Below, piece after piece: positions 1 through 6,505 of a DNA stretch of 6,519 nt (the stretch's first letter is position 1; every line of letters begins with the position of its first letter). This stretch comes from Prevotellaceae bacterium UBA1787. Lineage in GTDB: Bacteria; Bacteroidota; Bacteroidia; Bacteroidales; Bacteroidaceae. A program made the translations under genes and the position numbers. The notes beneath the pieces are model-generated. The model was given only the letters and a program-made list of their open reading frames with translations, had not been told where the DNA came from and did no database searches. The stretch is from the NCBI GenBank assembly GCA_002315195.1, contig DCGD01000123.1, forward strand, positions 1 to 6,519. Direction: 5' to 3'.

Positions 1-16
1 GCCTGTGATTGACTAA

Positions 17-1084
17 ATTGGAATATCCTTAGCAGTTGCGGATTTGAGGTATATCAAGAATCATTATAAGTCAATGAGTTCCGAAGTGTTGTATTGCGGT
101 TTGGATTCTGTATATTTCTCTACATCCACGGCAGACGCTTTTATAAGAACGGTGGTAAACACCTCTTCCTTGATGAAGTACATAAGTATGATACATGGAG
201 CAAGGAATTGAAGGAAACTTATGATTTATATCCGGACATGAGAATCGTTATAAGTGGTTCTTCTGTACTGAACCTCATGACCGGTGATGCTGACCTTTCA
301 CGCAGATGTTTGGCATACGATATTCAAGGCCTGTCATTTAGGGAGTTCCTGAGATTCTACAAAGGTATTGATATTCATCAGCAGAGTATAGAACGTATTC
401 TTGGGCATCCTGAGGATATTTGTTCTGAGGTGTTGGATAAATGCCATCCTCTCCTATTGTTCAAGGAGTATTTGCAATACGGATACTATCCATTCTATTT
501 GAAGCATAAATCTCAGTACTATACTTATATCGAGCAGATTGTGAACTATGTCATAGAAACAGAGTTGCCACAGGTGTTCAAAGTGGAGGTAGGTATGGTT
601 AGGAAAATAAAAGCGCCATTGTCTATAATTGCGGATAGCATACCTTATGAAGTGGATGCGACAAAACTTAGCGGTGTTATCGGTGTTCACAGAACGACTG
701 TTGTCAGTTATCTCTATATGCTTGATAAGGCAAAGATGATGAACATGCTCTTTTCTGGTACAAAGAATGTAAAGACACTCCAGAGACCAGATAAAGTGTA
801 TCTTGAAAACAGCAATATGCTATATGCTCTTACATCATCACAAGTAGATACAGGAACAGCAAGAGAGACATTCTGCGTAAATCAACTCAAGGCAAATCAC
901 AATATTGAATACGGCAAAAAGAAAGGAGACTTTGTAATTGACGGCAAATGGACTGTAGAGGTTGGAGGACAGAGTAAAGGATTCTCGTTGCAGGAGTTTC
1001 TAATTCATTCGTTCTTGCAGATGATATAGAGTCTCTCCGTTTGGCAGAAAGATTCCTTTGTGGGCATTAGGATTTGTTTATTGA
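17..1084 (+). pseudogene. Decayed ATP-binding protein, AAA_14/DUF4143 type (three frame breaks, Walker A lost)
   Basis: Remnant of the AAA ATPases with a C-terminal DUF4143 region that occur in many copies in Bacteroidales; their cellular role is poorly defined. Four segments in different frames together read like one family member. Bases 44-130 give LRYIKNHY...EVLYCGLDSVYFSTS. Bases 136 to about 984 give the long middle part: Walker B LFLDE (Asp-Glu at 172-177), the sensor-like ISGSS, DLSRR, GLSFREFL and the PDKVYLENSNMLYAL block. Bases 987-1031 give VAGVSNSFVLADDIE. Bases 1034-1084 give SPFGRKIPLWALGFVY and a TGA stop. The Walker A motif expected before LRYIK is absent, and an in-frame TAA lies at 14-16. 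IGI at 17-25 may be a last trace of the N-terminal part, so the left limit is approximate. The continuous frame 94-1029 opens only at a TTG inside the damaged part and is not a credible intact gene. An active copy is very unlikely. Confidence 0.85.
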
Positions 1085-1185
1085 TAACAATACTGGTACA
1101 AGTCAATCCACGCCATTGAGGATAAAGTAAGACTCGTCAAGCCAACCGAAAACCATGCCGCAAAAAGTCTTCGTTTATTTCTCAT
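1078..1185 (-). CDS. Doubtful 35-residue small ORF, basic N-terminus and hydrophobic middle
   Basis: An ATG at 1185-1183 opens a 35-codon frame ending in TAA at 1080-1078. The peptide starts MRNKRRLFAAWFSVGL and ends AWIDLYQYCYQ. It thus has a basic head followed by a mostly hydrophobic stretch of about 20 residues, which could be a short membrane peptide. It lies 49 bases after the radical SAM stop on the same strand and could share that transcript. Against it: frames of this length are common by chance, I see no promoter or ribosome binding site, its 3' end overlaps the end of the ATPase relic, and I recognise no family. It is recorded only because it is small and sits next to a radical SAM gene. 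Confidence 0.15.
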   Translation of the reverse strand: MRNKRRLFAAWFSVGLTSLTLSSMAWIDLYQYCYQ

Positions 1186-1234
1186 GTGAAATGGCGAAAA
1201 ACATGTGGCATGGCATCATTAATGGTGAAAGACA

Positions 1235-2011
1235 TCAATAGGAAACGGAACACTTTATGCCCAATGACCGAACATGGTCAGCTATGGTGTCCAACTCTTC
1301 GTGCGTGGCTTTCTCAAGTTCCAAAGTCGGTGTTTCGCGGTCAATCGTGTAAATCATCACTTGTTCGGGTAGAATCCGCTTGAGTGCCTGCAGCCAGGGA
1401 TTGACATATTCTTCGCCTGTGTTGCGGAAATCCATATTGTTTACCCTGCCTTTCATGAACATGGTCTGTATGGTGACGTGTCCTTTGAATTGAGCCATTC
1501 GGTCAATCTGTTTTTCCACGGAATAAGGCAGCACGGGGCGGTTGACACGTTGAATGTACAAAAGGTTGACGGTATCCAGTTTTTGAATGTTGTTGTCTAT
1601 TTTCAGCAATGCGTTGAATACACTCTCCTGGTGAATGTGCATGCCGTTGCTCAGGACGCTTACCTTGGCAAGGGGCGCATAGGAATTGCGCAGTTGAATG
1701 ACGTCGTCCACAATGTCTCCAAATTGGGGATGCGCCGTGGGTTCTCCGTTTCCTGCAAAAGTGATGACATCGGGGAGTTGTTCTTCCCGCTGCATCCGCT
1801 GTAAAGTAAGTTTCAACGCCCGGGCTACTTCTTCGCGCGATGGACGGTGGCCGTGAGGACGGTGGCTGCCGTTGAAACCACATTCGCAGTACACGCAGTC
1901 GAACGTACAGACTTTACCATCACCGGGCATGAGATTGACGCCGAGAGAAATACCCAACCGGCGACTCTTGACAGGACCGAAAATGGGAGAAGGATATAAG
2001 ATGGTTGACAT
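1235..2011 (-). CDS. Radical SAM protein, COG0731-like (258 aa)
   Basis: Predicted cytoplasmic iron-sulfur enzyme that cleaves S-adenosylmethionine to make a radical. The cluster motif CX3CX2C is seen at Cys35, Cys39 and Cys42 (CTFDCVYC), with a further Cys44. The glycine-rich SAM-contacting motif follows as GNGEPT at residues 87-92. The N-terminal block FGPVKSRRLGISLGVNLMP and the late segment QVMIYTIDRETP (217-228) match the bacterial branch of COG0731, a group named for its relation to wyosine-forming Fe-S oxidoreductases. Bacterial members of this short type have no settled substrate, and wyosine formation should not be assumed. The gene looks full length and undamaged. The ATG at 2011 lies 11 bases after the DUF3108 stop, so it is probably the last gene of the four-gene operon. 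No Shine-Dalgarno site is visible, which is usual in Bacteroidota. Family call is firm; the reaction is unknown. Confidence 0.9.
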   Translation of the reverse strand: MSTILYPSPIFGPVKSRRLGISLGVNLMPGDGKVCTFDCVYCECGFNGSHRPHGHRPSREEVARALKLTLQRMQREEQLPDVITFAGNGEPTAHPQFGDIVDDVIQLRNSYAPLAKVSVLSNGMHIHQESVFNALLKIDNNIQKLDTVNLLYIQRVNRPVLPYSVEKQIDRMAQFKGHVTIQTMFMKGRVNNMDFRNTGEEYVNPWLQALKRILPEQVMIYTIDRETPTLELEKATHEELDTIADHVRSLGIKCSVSY

Positions 2012-2022
2012 ATTGAAATTGT

Positions 2023-2850
2023 TTATGGTTTATTGGCGTTCATTGGATTTCGTATGTTTTTCGAGCCTACCAGATAGGCCTTCGCTGTTCCAATGCGCAG
2101 GAAAAGATCCAGTCGCACGGGGATATGGTTCATGTCATCGGTCACATAGAACGTCACGACTTCTTTTTCCTTGTTGTTTTCATATTCAACGAATGAGAGT
2201 ACGAGGCAGTCGTATGAACCGCTTCCATTCTTCATCTTGATATTCTTTTTTCCTCGGTAAATCAGCGTTTGTTTTGATTTACCATTGCCATCCGTCATCA
2301 TGAATTCAATTTTTTGGCCTTTCTTGAATTGCGAAGCGTCAAAAGACCGCGCTCTCAACATGATGCTCAACATGTCGTAAATGGGTTCGTATGAAGTTTC
2401 CGTCTGCCAGGATTCCTCTCCATCGGGATTCACGTAGCGTTGTCGGGCGGAGGTGATGCCGTTCTTGTAAGAGAACCATACGTTTCTCTGTCTGTAGGAT
2501 TCGCCTTCCAAGTCCGTTTTGGAATAGTAAAGGGGTTGAATGTCCATTTGGCTTACTACGCTTGTCAAAGTGTCGCGGAGAACGAAGAAACGGTCAGCCT
2601 TGGAAGATCCCCTTGTAAGCAGGCGGGTTCGGTAGGCGGGGATTCCGTTGTAAACTGTCGATGTGACGCTCATGGAAGCCGTGCCCGCTTTCACCCAAAT
2701 GAATTTCCAATTGTAGTACAAATCATATTGCAGCGTTTCTCCACTTTGAAAGGCAGTGTTGGTTTCAGCGTTCATGCAGGTTCCCATCAGCATGAAGAGC
2801 AACAGCAGCACAGGCTTAATTGCGATGTTTTTCTTTTTCACGTTCTGCAT
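2023..2850 (-). CDS. Secreted DUF3108 domain protein (275 aa)
   Basis: Predicted exported protein of unknown function. The start chosen is the ATG at 2850, giving MQNVKKKNIAIKPVLLLLFML: a lysine-rich head, a hydrophobic core of about 11 residues, and a likely signal peptidase I site after CMNA (residue 28). The frame is open further upstream to 2928, but that would put 26 polar residues before the signal peptide. Cys25 is preceded by MGT, a poor lipobox, so a lipoprotein is less likely. The mature part is beta-rich and DUF3108-like: it opens with GETLQYDLYYNWKFIWVKAGTA (residues 37-58) and ends with YVTDDMNHIPVRLDLFLRIGTAKAYLVG (235-262). The start lies inside the end of the preceding lipoprotein gene (35-base overlap), suggesting coupled translation. 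The radical SAM gene follows after 11 bases. The family call rests on remembered features of the domain, not on a search. Confidence 0.85.
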   Translation of the reverse strand: MQNVKKKNIAIKPVLLLLFMLMGTCMNAETNTAFQSGETLQYDLYYNWKFIWVKAGTASMSVTSTVYNGIPAYRTRLLTRGSSKADRFFVLRDTLTSVVSQMDIQPLYYSKTDLEGESYRQRNVWFSYKNGITSARQRYVNPDGEESWQTETSYEPIYDMLSIMLRARSFDASQFKKGQKIEFMMTDGNGKSKQTLIYRGKKNIKMKNGSGSYDCLVLSFVEYENNKEKEVVTFYVTDDMNHIPVRLDLFLRIGTAKAYLVGSKNIRNPMNANKP

Positions 2851-4744
2851 TGCGGTGGTTGATGGTTTTTTCTTTGTCAGGTTTCTGTTTGGTGATCTCC
2901 AAAGGTTTCTGCTGGTAGCGGGGAACATCCCGGACGTTCCAGTCCTGTTCCACGTCCCACATGGCTTTCAGCGTCAGTTCGTGAGGGAAGTAGAAAGTTT
3001 CTTCCGCCTGTTTCCCATCCTCATATTTTCCGCCATCCCACTTGCCGTTTCCGTTGAGGTCGATGAAGGCGCGCATGTAATATTTACCGGGTTTTACGAA
3101 ATAGAATTCCGCCTTGCCTTTTTTGCAGCGGGAAGAGTAGGCGGGTTTGTCACCGCGCAGCAACTGCACGATGACCGTTGAGTCGGAGAAACCATTGAGC
3201 GTCACGAAGACGGATGAAAACTTGTCCAAATCGGGGATGGTAATCTTTGAATCCACCTTGTTTGAAGGTTTGCCGTAGATGCTTATCATAGCCGCCGAAT
3301 CGATTCTCAGGCGATATTCCTGCTTGGGTCTCCACTCCGCGTAAATCGTGTAACTCATGATGTTGTTTTTATTTTGTTTCATGATGTAGTTCGCAGGGAA
3401 AAACAAACTGTCCTGTTTCAGTTCCAGGTGAATTTTTGTCGTGTCGATGAATTTGATGGGTTCCGTGACAGACAACCTGACGTTTTCGTTGGGTGGCAAC
3501 GAACCGGTACCCTTGACGTTCAGGTCGATTGTCTCAATGGGGTACTCTTTTTGGTATGGGCGGTCTTTTTTCTTGAGTTTTTCCTGTTCCTTTTCCCATT
3601 TCTTGAAGGCTTCCGCTTTTTGTTTTTGTCGTTTGGCGAAGGTTATCTTGGACGTAAGTTCCAATGTGTCGGTTTTTTCCTGAAGTACGCCCAGCGTATC
3701 GGTTTCCATGTAGGTCATGGATATTTGCAACGTGTCCTTGTTGGCGATGAGCGTGTCCGTGAGCCAGTATTGCAGCGTATCGTTACCGGCGCTCTTGTTG
3801 AGTATGAAGGCATCCTTGTCATTGAAATTCAATCCTTTGACAATGGGAGGATTGGCACTTTTCGTCGTGAAATACAGTTCAAAATGTTCGTGGACGTTAC
3901 GTTCCGATTTCAGGAAATGCTGTTCTTGTTCAGAGTCGGTGTAAGCCAGCAGCACCAAGTCGTCGGGTGTATAGTGTGTGAAAGCCACCGTTTTCAGACT
4001 GTCGTAAAAAATGTGTGCATCGTCATGCCACACCGTATCCAGACGCGTGTCGGGATAGCTTCCCGTATGGAAGGTGGCGTTCATGAAAGCGAGCATTTCA
4101 CTTTTTTGGTTATAGGTAAATGACCCATCCGCATCCTTAAGGGCATAGACCTTATATTTTCCGTCTTTCACCCCTCGTATGACGAACCGTCCGCTTCCGT
4201 TCGTCCGTGCAACTCGTTCAAACGGAACTTTCTGAAACACGGTGTCGGTAGTGTCGCTGTGCAACCCGACAAGCAGGCCTTTGACAGGTTCAAGGTCTTC
4301 CGCGTTGAGAACATAGCCGGCCACTTCCATTGTGTCGCAACTCTCACCCGTGGAGAACAAAAAGGTGTAGTTACCCATGGGATTGCCTTCGTTGTTGTCC
4401 AAAATGGCGTCGCTGAAATCAATGGTGTAGGTCGTGTTGGGTTTCAGGGTGTCTTCCAGGCTGATTTTGATTTTGGGTCCGGAAGCGGAGATTTCGGGCA
4501 TGTTCAGTTGGGGCGGACTGATCACCACCTTTTCGGAAGCGTTGTCCAGACGCACGTTTTCATTGAACAGAATTTGGATTTTTCTTTTGTCGGCATTGAC
4601 GGCGCCAAACTCCGGCAGCGTAGCCACCACTTCAGGCGGCTCTTCGTCAAATCTTCCGCCGTCGGGCGTACCCGGCGTGGCGCAACTGTGCCATAGCGTG
4701 GCGGAAAGAAACAAAATAACGAAATAGGAGGTTATTCTATACAT
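2816..4744 (-). CDS. Large Ig-like (Big_5) domain lipoprotein (642 aa)
   Basis: Predicted envelope lipoprotein, role unknown. Residues 1-20 form a signal peptide ending LWHSC; Cys21 is the likely lipidated residue. The motif before it is atypical, but the following ATPGTPDGG...DEEPP stretch is typical of Bacteroidales lipoproteins of this family. Residues about 36-133 form a bacterial Ig-like Big_5 domain (TLPEFGAVN, FNENVRL, KPNTTYTIDFSDAI, NYTFLFSTG). A carboxypeptidase-regulatory-like beta domain follows at about 139-205 (VAGYVLNAEDLEPVKG, then GRFVIRGVKDGKYKVYALKD). A lysine- and glutamate-rich stretch lies at 370-400. Near the C-terminus a second PGKYYMRAF segment leads into DLNGNGKWDGG (562-572), resembling a calcium-binding loop. 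The last 20 or so residues are highly charged and overlap the DUF3108 start. The ATG at 4744 is 26 bases after the GH3 stop. No surface-export signal of the acidic CSDDD type is seen after the cysteine, so the side of the outer membrane is uncertain. Confidence 0.88.
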   Translation of the reverse strand: MYRITSYFVILFLSATLWHSCATPGTPDGGRFDEEPPEVVATLPEFGAVNADKRKIQILFNENVRLDNASEKVVISPPQLNMPEISASGPKIKISLEDTLKPNTTYTIDFSDAILDNNEGNPMGNYTFLFSTGESCDTMEVAGYVLNAEDLEPVKGLLVGLHSDTTDTVFQKVPFERVARTNGSGRFVIRGVKDGKYKVYALKDADGSFTYNQKSEMLAFMNATFHTGSYPDTRLDTVWHDDAHIFYDSLKTVAFTHYTPDDLVLLAYTDSEQEQHFLKSERNVHEHFELYFTTKSANPPIVKGLNFNDKDAFILNKSAGNDTLQYWLTDTLIANKDTLQISMTYMETDTLGVLQEKTDTLELTSKITFAKRQKQKAEAFKKWEKEQEKLKKKDRPYQKEYPIETIDLNVKGTGSLPPNENVRLSVTEPIKFIDTTKIHLELKQDSLFFPANYIMKQNKNNIMSYTIYAEWRPKQEYRLRIDSAAMISIYGKPSNKVDSKITIPDLDKFSSVFVTLNGFSDSTVIVQLLRGDKPAYSSRCKKGKAEFYFVKPGKYYMRAFIDLNGNGKWDGGKYEDGKQAEETFYFPHELTLKAMWDVEQDWNVRDVPRYQQKPLEITKQKPDKEKTINHRNAEREKEKHRN

Positions 4745-4770
4745 TTTTTTGGAGGTGTGGGCGGTAGAGT

Positions 4771-6276
4771 TTATTGGAGAGACATGATTTCCTCAATGAT
4801 TTTCCTGTTGTTGTTCAAGCGAGGGATTTTGTGTTGTCCGCCCAGTTTGCCTTTGCCTTTCAACCAATCATCAAAGATGCCATTTCGGGCGACAACGATT
4901 TCCAACCGTTGCAAGGTGATGTTCTTGGAACGCTTGGCTTCGTAGTCAGAGTTGATTTTTTGGAGTTGGCTGTCCAGGATTTCCGCAAACGTATCCATGG
5001 ATGCCGGCTTGTGGCGGAATTCAATGAGCCACTGGTGGCGGCACTTGCCGTTAATGTCCATAAAGATGGGTGCGGCGGTGTATTCCGCCACTTCCGCTCC
5101 CGTCTGCTTGCACGCTTCCGCCAATCCTTTTTCAGCATTGTCCACCATCAGTTCTTCGCCAAAGGCATTGATGAAACTCTTGGTGCGGCCGCTGATGATG
5201 AATTTGTAAGGACGGGTGGAAGTAAAACGCACCGTGTCGCCTATTTGATAACGCCACAGTCCGCACGTCGTGCTGATGACCATGGCGTAATTTCTCCCGG
5301 TCTCTACACCCCACAAGGGCACAGTCGTAGGATGTTCCGCACCCACCTCTTCCAGGGGAATGAATTCGTAGAAAACACCATAGTTCGCCATGAGTTGCAT
5401 GGCTTTGTCCTTGGGGTCTGTTTGGATTCCGAAGAATCCCTCGCTGGCGTTGTACGTTTCCATGTAATGCATTCCGTCGTCCGGAATCAGTACCTTGTAT
5501 GCGTTGCGGTAAGGTGTAAAAGCCACGCCACCATGGAAGAAAACCTCAAGGTTCGGCCAAATTTCCCTTAGGTTGCGCTTTCCCGAAAGTTCGAGCATGT
5601 GGCTGACCACGCTCAGCATCCAGGAAGGAACACCGCTCAGGTTGGTGACGTTTTGATGCATGGTCTTGCGGGCGATCAAGTCGCGCTTGGTCTCAAAGTC
5701 ACTGAGCAGTGCTACTTTTTTCTGCGGTGTTCTGAGGTAGTTCACCAAAGGGTTGATGTTCTCAATCAGAATGGCGCTAAGGTCGCCTACCAGGCTTTCC
5801 TTGACATTGTAATTCTGTTCATGGCTGCCGCCGAGAATCAACGCGCGACCGTCGAACAGATGACTTTCAGGGTGCAGGTGCAGGTAATAGGCGACACAAT
5901 CCGTACCTCCCGCATAGTGAATGTCCTGAAGCCCCTGGCCGCTTACGGGTATGTATTTGCTTTTGTCGTTGGTGGTGCCACTGCTTTTGGCATACCATTT
6001 CACCTGTCCGGGCCATAGGATATTCTTCTCACCATGACGCATCCGATTAATGTAGCCTTTCAGGGATTCGTAGTCGTTTACCGGGACTTGTTTTTGGAAC
6101 CGCTCATAGTCGCCTATGCTGCCATAGCCATGCGCGTAACCCCATTCTGTTTGTTCTCCTTTTTTCAACAAAGCCTTCAACAGATTTTGCTGTGTCTGTT
6201 CCGCATCGTCGTTCAATGTCGCAGAGCGTTGGTATTTCTTTTCGAAATAAGGGCGTATTAATTTGGTAAATGTCAT
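4771..6276 (-). CDS. GH3-family acyl-adenylating enzyme (501 aa)
   Basis: Member of the GH3 family, best known from plant enzymes that adenylate a carboxylic acid (such as a hormone) with ATP and join it to an amino acid. Bacterial substrates are mostly unknown. Three nucleotide-binding motifs are seen in order: SSGTT at residues 98-102 (family P-loop), YNASEG at 275-280, and YQIGD at 343-347. GRTKSFINAFGEEL (363-376) marks the hinge to the C-terminal domain, and the lysine-rich GKGKLGGQHKIPRL (474-487) sits where ANL enzymes carry a mobile lysine. Length about 500 residues is normal for bacterial GH3. The start chosen is the ATG at 6276 (MTFTKLIRPYF); the frame runs open to 6327, but the added 17 residues would begin upstream of the promoter's expected start point. 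No signal peptide, so cytoplasmic. First gene of the operon, with its own promoter at 6310-6340. The annotation 'auxin-responsive promoter' is a family name only and says nothing about auxin here. Confidence 0.93.
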   Translation of the reverse strand: MTFTKLIRPYFEKKYQRSATLNDDAEQTQQNLLKALLKKGEQTEWGYAHGYGSIGDYERFQKQVPVNDYESLKGYINRMRHGEKNILWPGQVKWYAKSSGTTNDKSKYIPVSGQGLQDIHYAGGTDCVAYYLHLHPESHLFDGRALILGGSHEQNYNVKESLVGDLSAILIENINPLVNYLRTPQKKVALLSDFETKRDLIARKTMHQNVTNLSGVPSWMLSVVSHMLELSGKRNLREIWPNLEVFFHGGVAFTPYRNAYKVLIPDDGMHYMETYNASEGFFGIQTDPKDKAMQLMANYGVFYEFIPLEEVGAEHPTTVPLWGVETGRNYAMVISTTCGLWRYQIGDTVRFTSTRPYKFIISGRTKSFINAFGEELMVDNAEKGLAEACKQTGAEVAEYTAAPIFMDINGKCRHQWLIEFRHKPASMDTFAEILDSQLQKINSDYEAKRSKNITLQRLEIVVARNGIFDDWLKGKGKLGGQHKIPRLNNNRKIIEEIMSLQ

Positions 6277-6309
6277 TGTCGGTGAATGATTAAATGTCCA
6301 TAGTAACTG

Positions 6310-6340
6310 CAAAATTAGCAGAAACATTCCACATTACCAA
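6310..6340 (-). promoter_or_regulatory. Bacteroides-type promoter driving the GH3 operon
   Basis: Read on the - strand, TAATTTTG (6317-6310) is an exact TAnnTTTG -7 element. TTG (6340-6338) lies 20 bases upstream of it, within the 19-21 spacing of the Bacteroides consensus. Transcription would start near 6303-6305, giving a leader of roughly 28 bases before the ATG at 6276. The predicted start point lies inside the alternative upstream ORF extension, which supports the shorter GH3 start. Confidence 0.7.
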
Positions 6341-6381
6341 TTTAGTGATGCTGAAAATAAATCAGGCATTCTATGGAAAAT

Positions 6382-6406
6382 AGTCTGTCTCCTCTAATGA
6401 CAGATT
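6382..6406. repeat. Inverted repeat in the divergent control region
   Basis: TCTGTC at 6384-6389 and GACAGA at 6399-6404 are perfect inverted copies separated by 9 bases; a G:T pair and a further A:T pair extend the arms outward. It lies upstream of both promoters and could be an operator for a dimeric regulator. A six-base match of this kind is expected about once by chance in a region this long, so the call is weak. Confidence 0.2.
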
Positions 6407-6468
6407 TAATTGAGGGTAAGTTGCTGTTAGATGATATATATAAATAATTATAAATTTTATATAAAATA

Positions 6469-6500
6469 TTTGCAAGTTTCAAATAATCTCCATACCTTTG
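6469..6500 (+). promoter_or_regulatory. Bacteroides-type promoter for the rightward gene
   Basis: TTTG at 6469-6472 and TACCTTTG at 6493-6500 match both consensus boxes, with exactly 20 bases between them. A very AT-rich tract (about 6431-6470) lies just upstream and may act as an UP-like element. The next ATG is only 5 bases after the -7 box, so transcription should start on or within a few bases of that ATG. Confidence 0.7.
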
Positions 6501-6505
6501 CAGGC

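Noticed and set aside
94..1029. The continuous 311-codon frame as an intact ATPase gene starting at TTG 94
   Set aside because: Its first 14 or so residues are an off-frame reading of the true segment (LDSVYFSTS), it lacks Walker A, and its last residues depart from the family just where another frame continues the match.
1153..1213. Inverted repeat CCATGCCGC / GTGGCATGG as a terminator of the operon
   Set aside because: The 9-base arms have one mismatch and are separated by 43 bases, with no following T-run in the right place; too weak for a terminator.
2851..2928. Longer form of the DUF3108 protein starting at 2928
   Set aside because: It would place a polar 26-residue extension before an obvious signal peptide and enlarge the overlap with the lipoprotein gene to over 110 bases.
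3374..4123. Long + strand frame opposite the lipoprotein gene
   Set aside because: It is rich in Phe, Val and Gln in the way that complements of Lys/Glu/Asp-rich coding strands are, and resembles no family; a shadow of the - strand gene.
4774..5571. Long + strand frame opposite the GH3 gene
   Set aside because: It mirrors the codon phase of GH3, which carries all the family motifs; no sign of an independent protein.
6277..6327. Longer form of the GH3 protein starting at 6327
   Set aside because: The extra start lies upstream of the predicted transcription start and would make the promoter's -7 box coding; MTFTKLIRPYF fits the family N-terminus.
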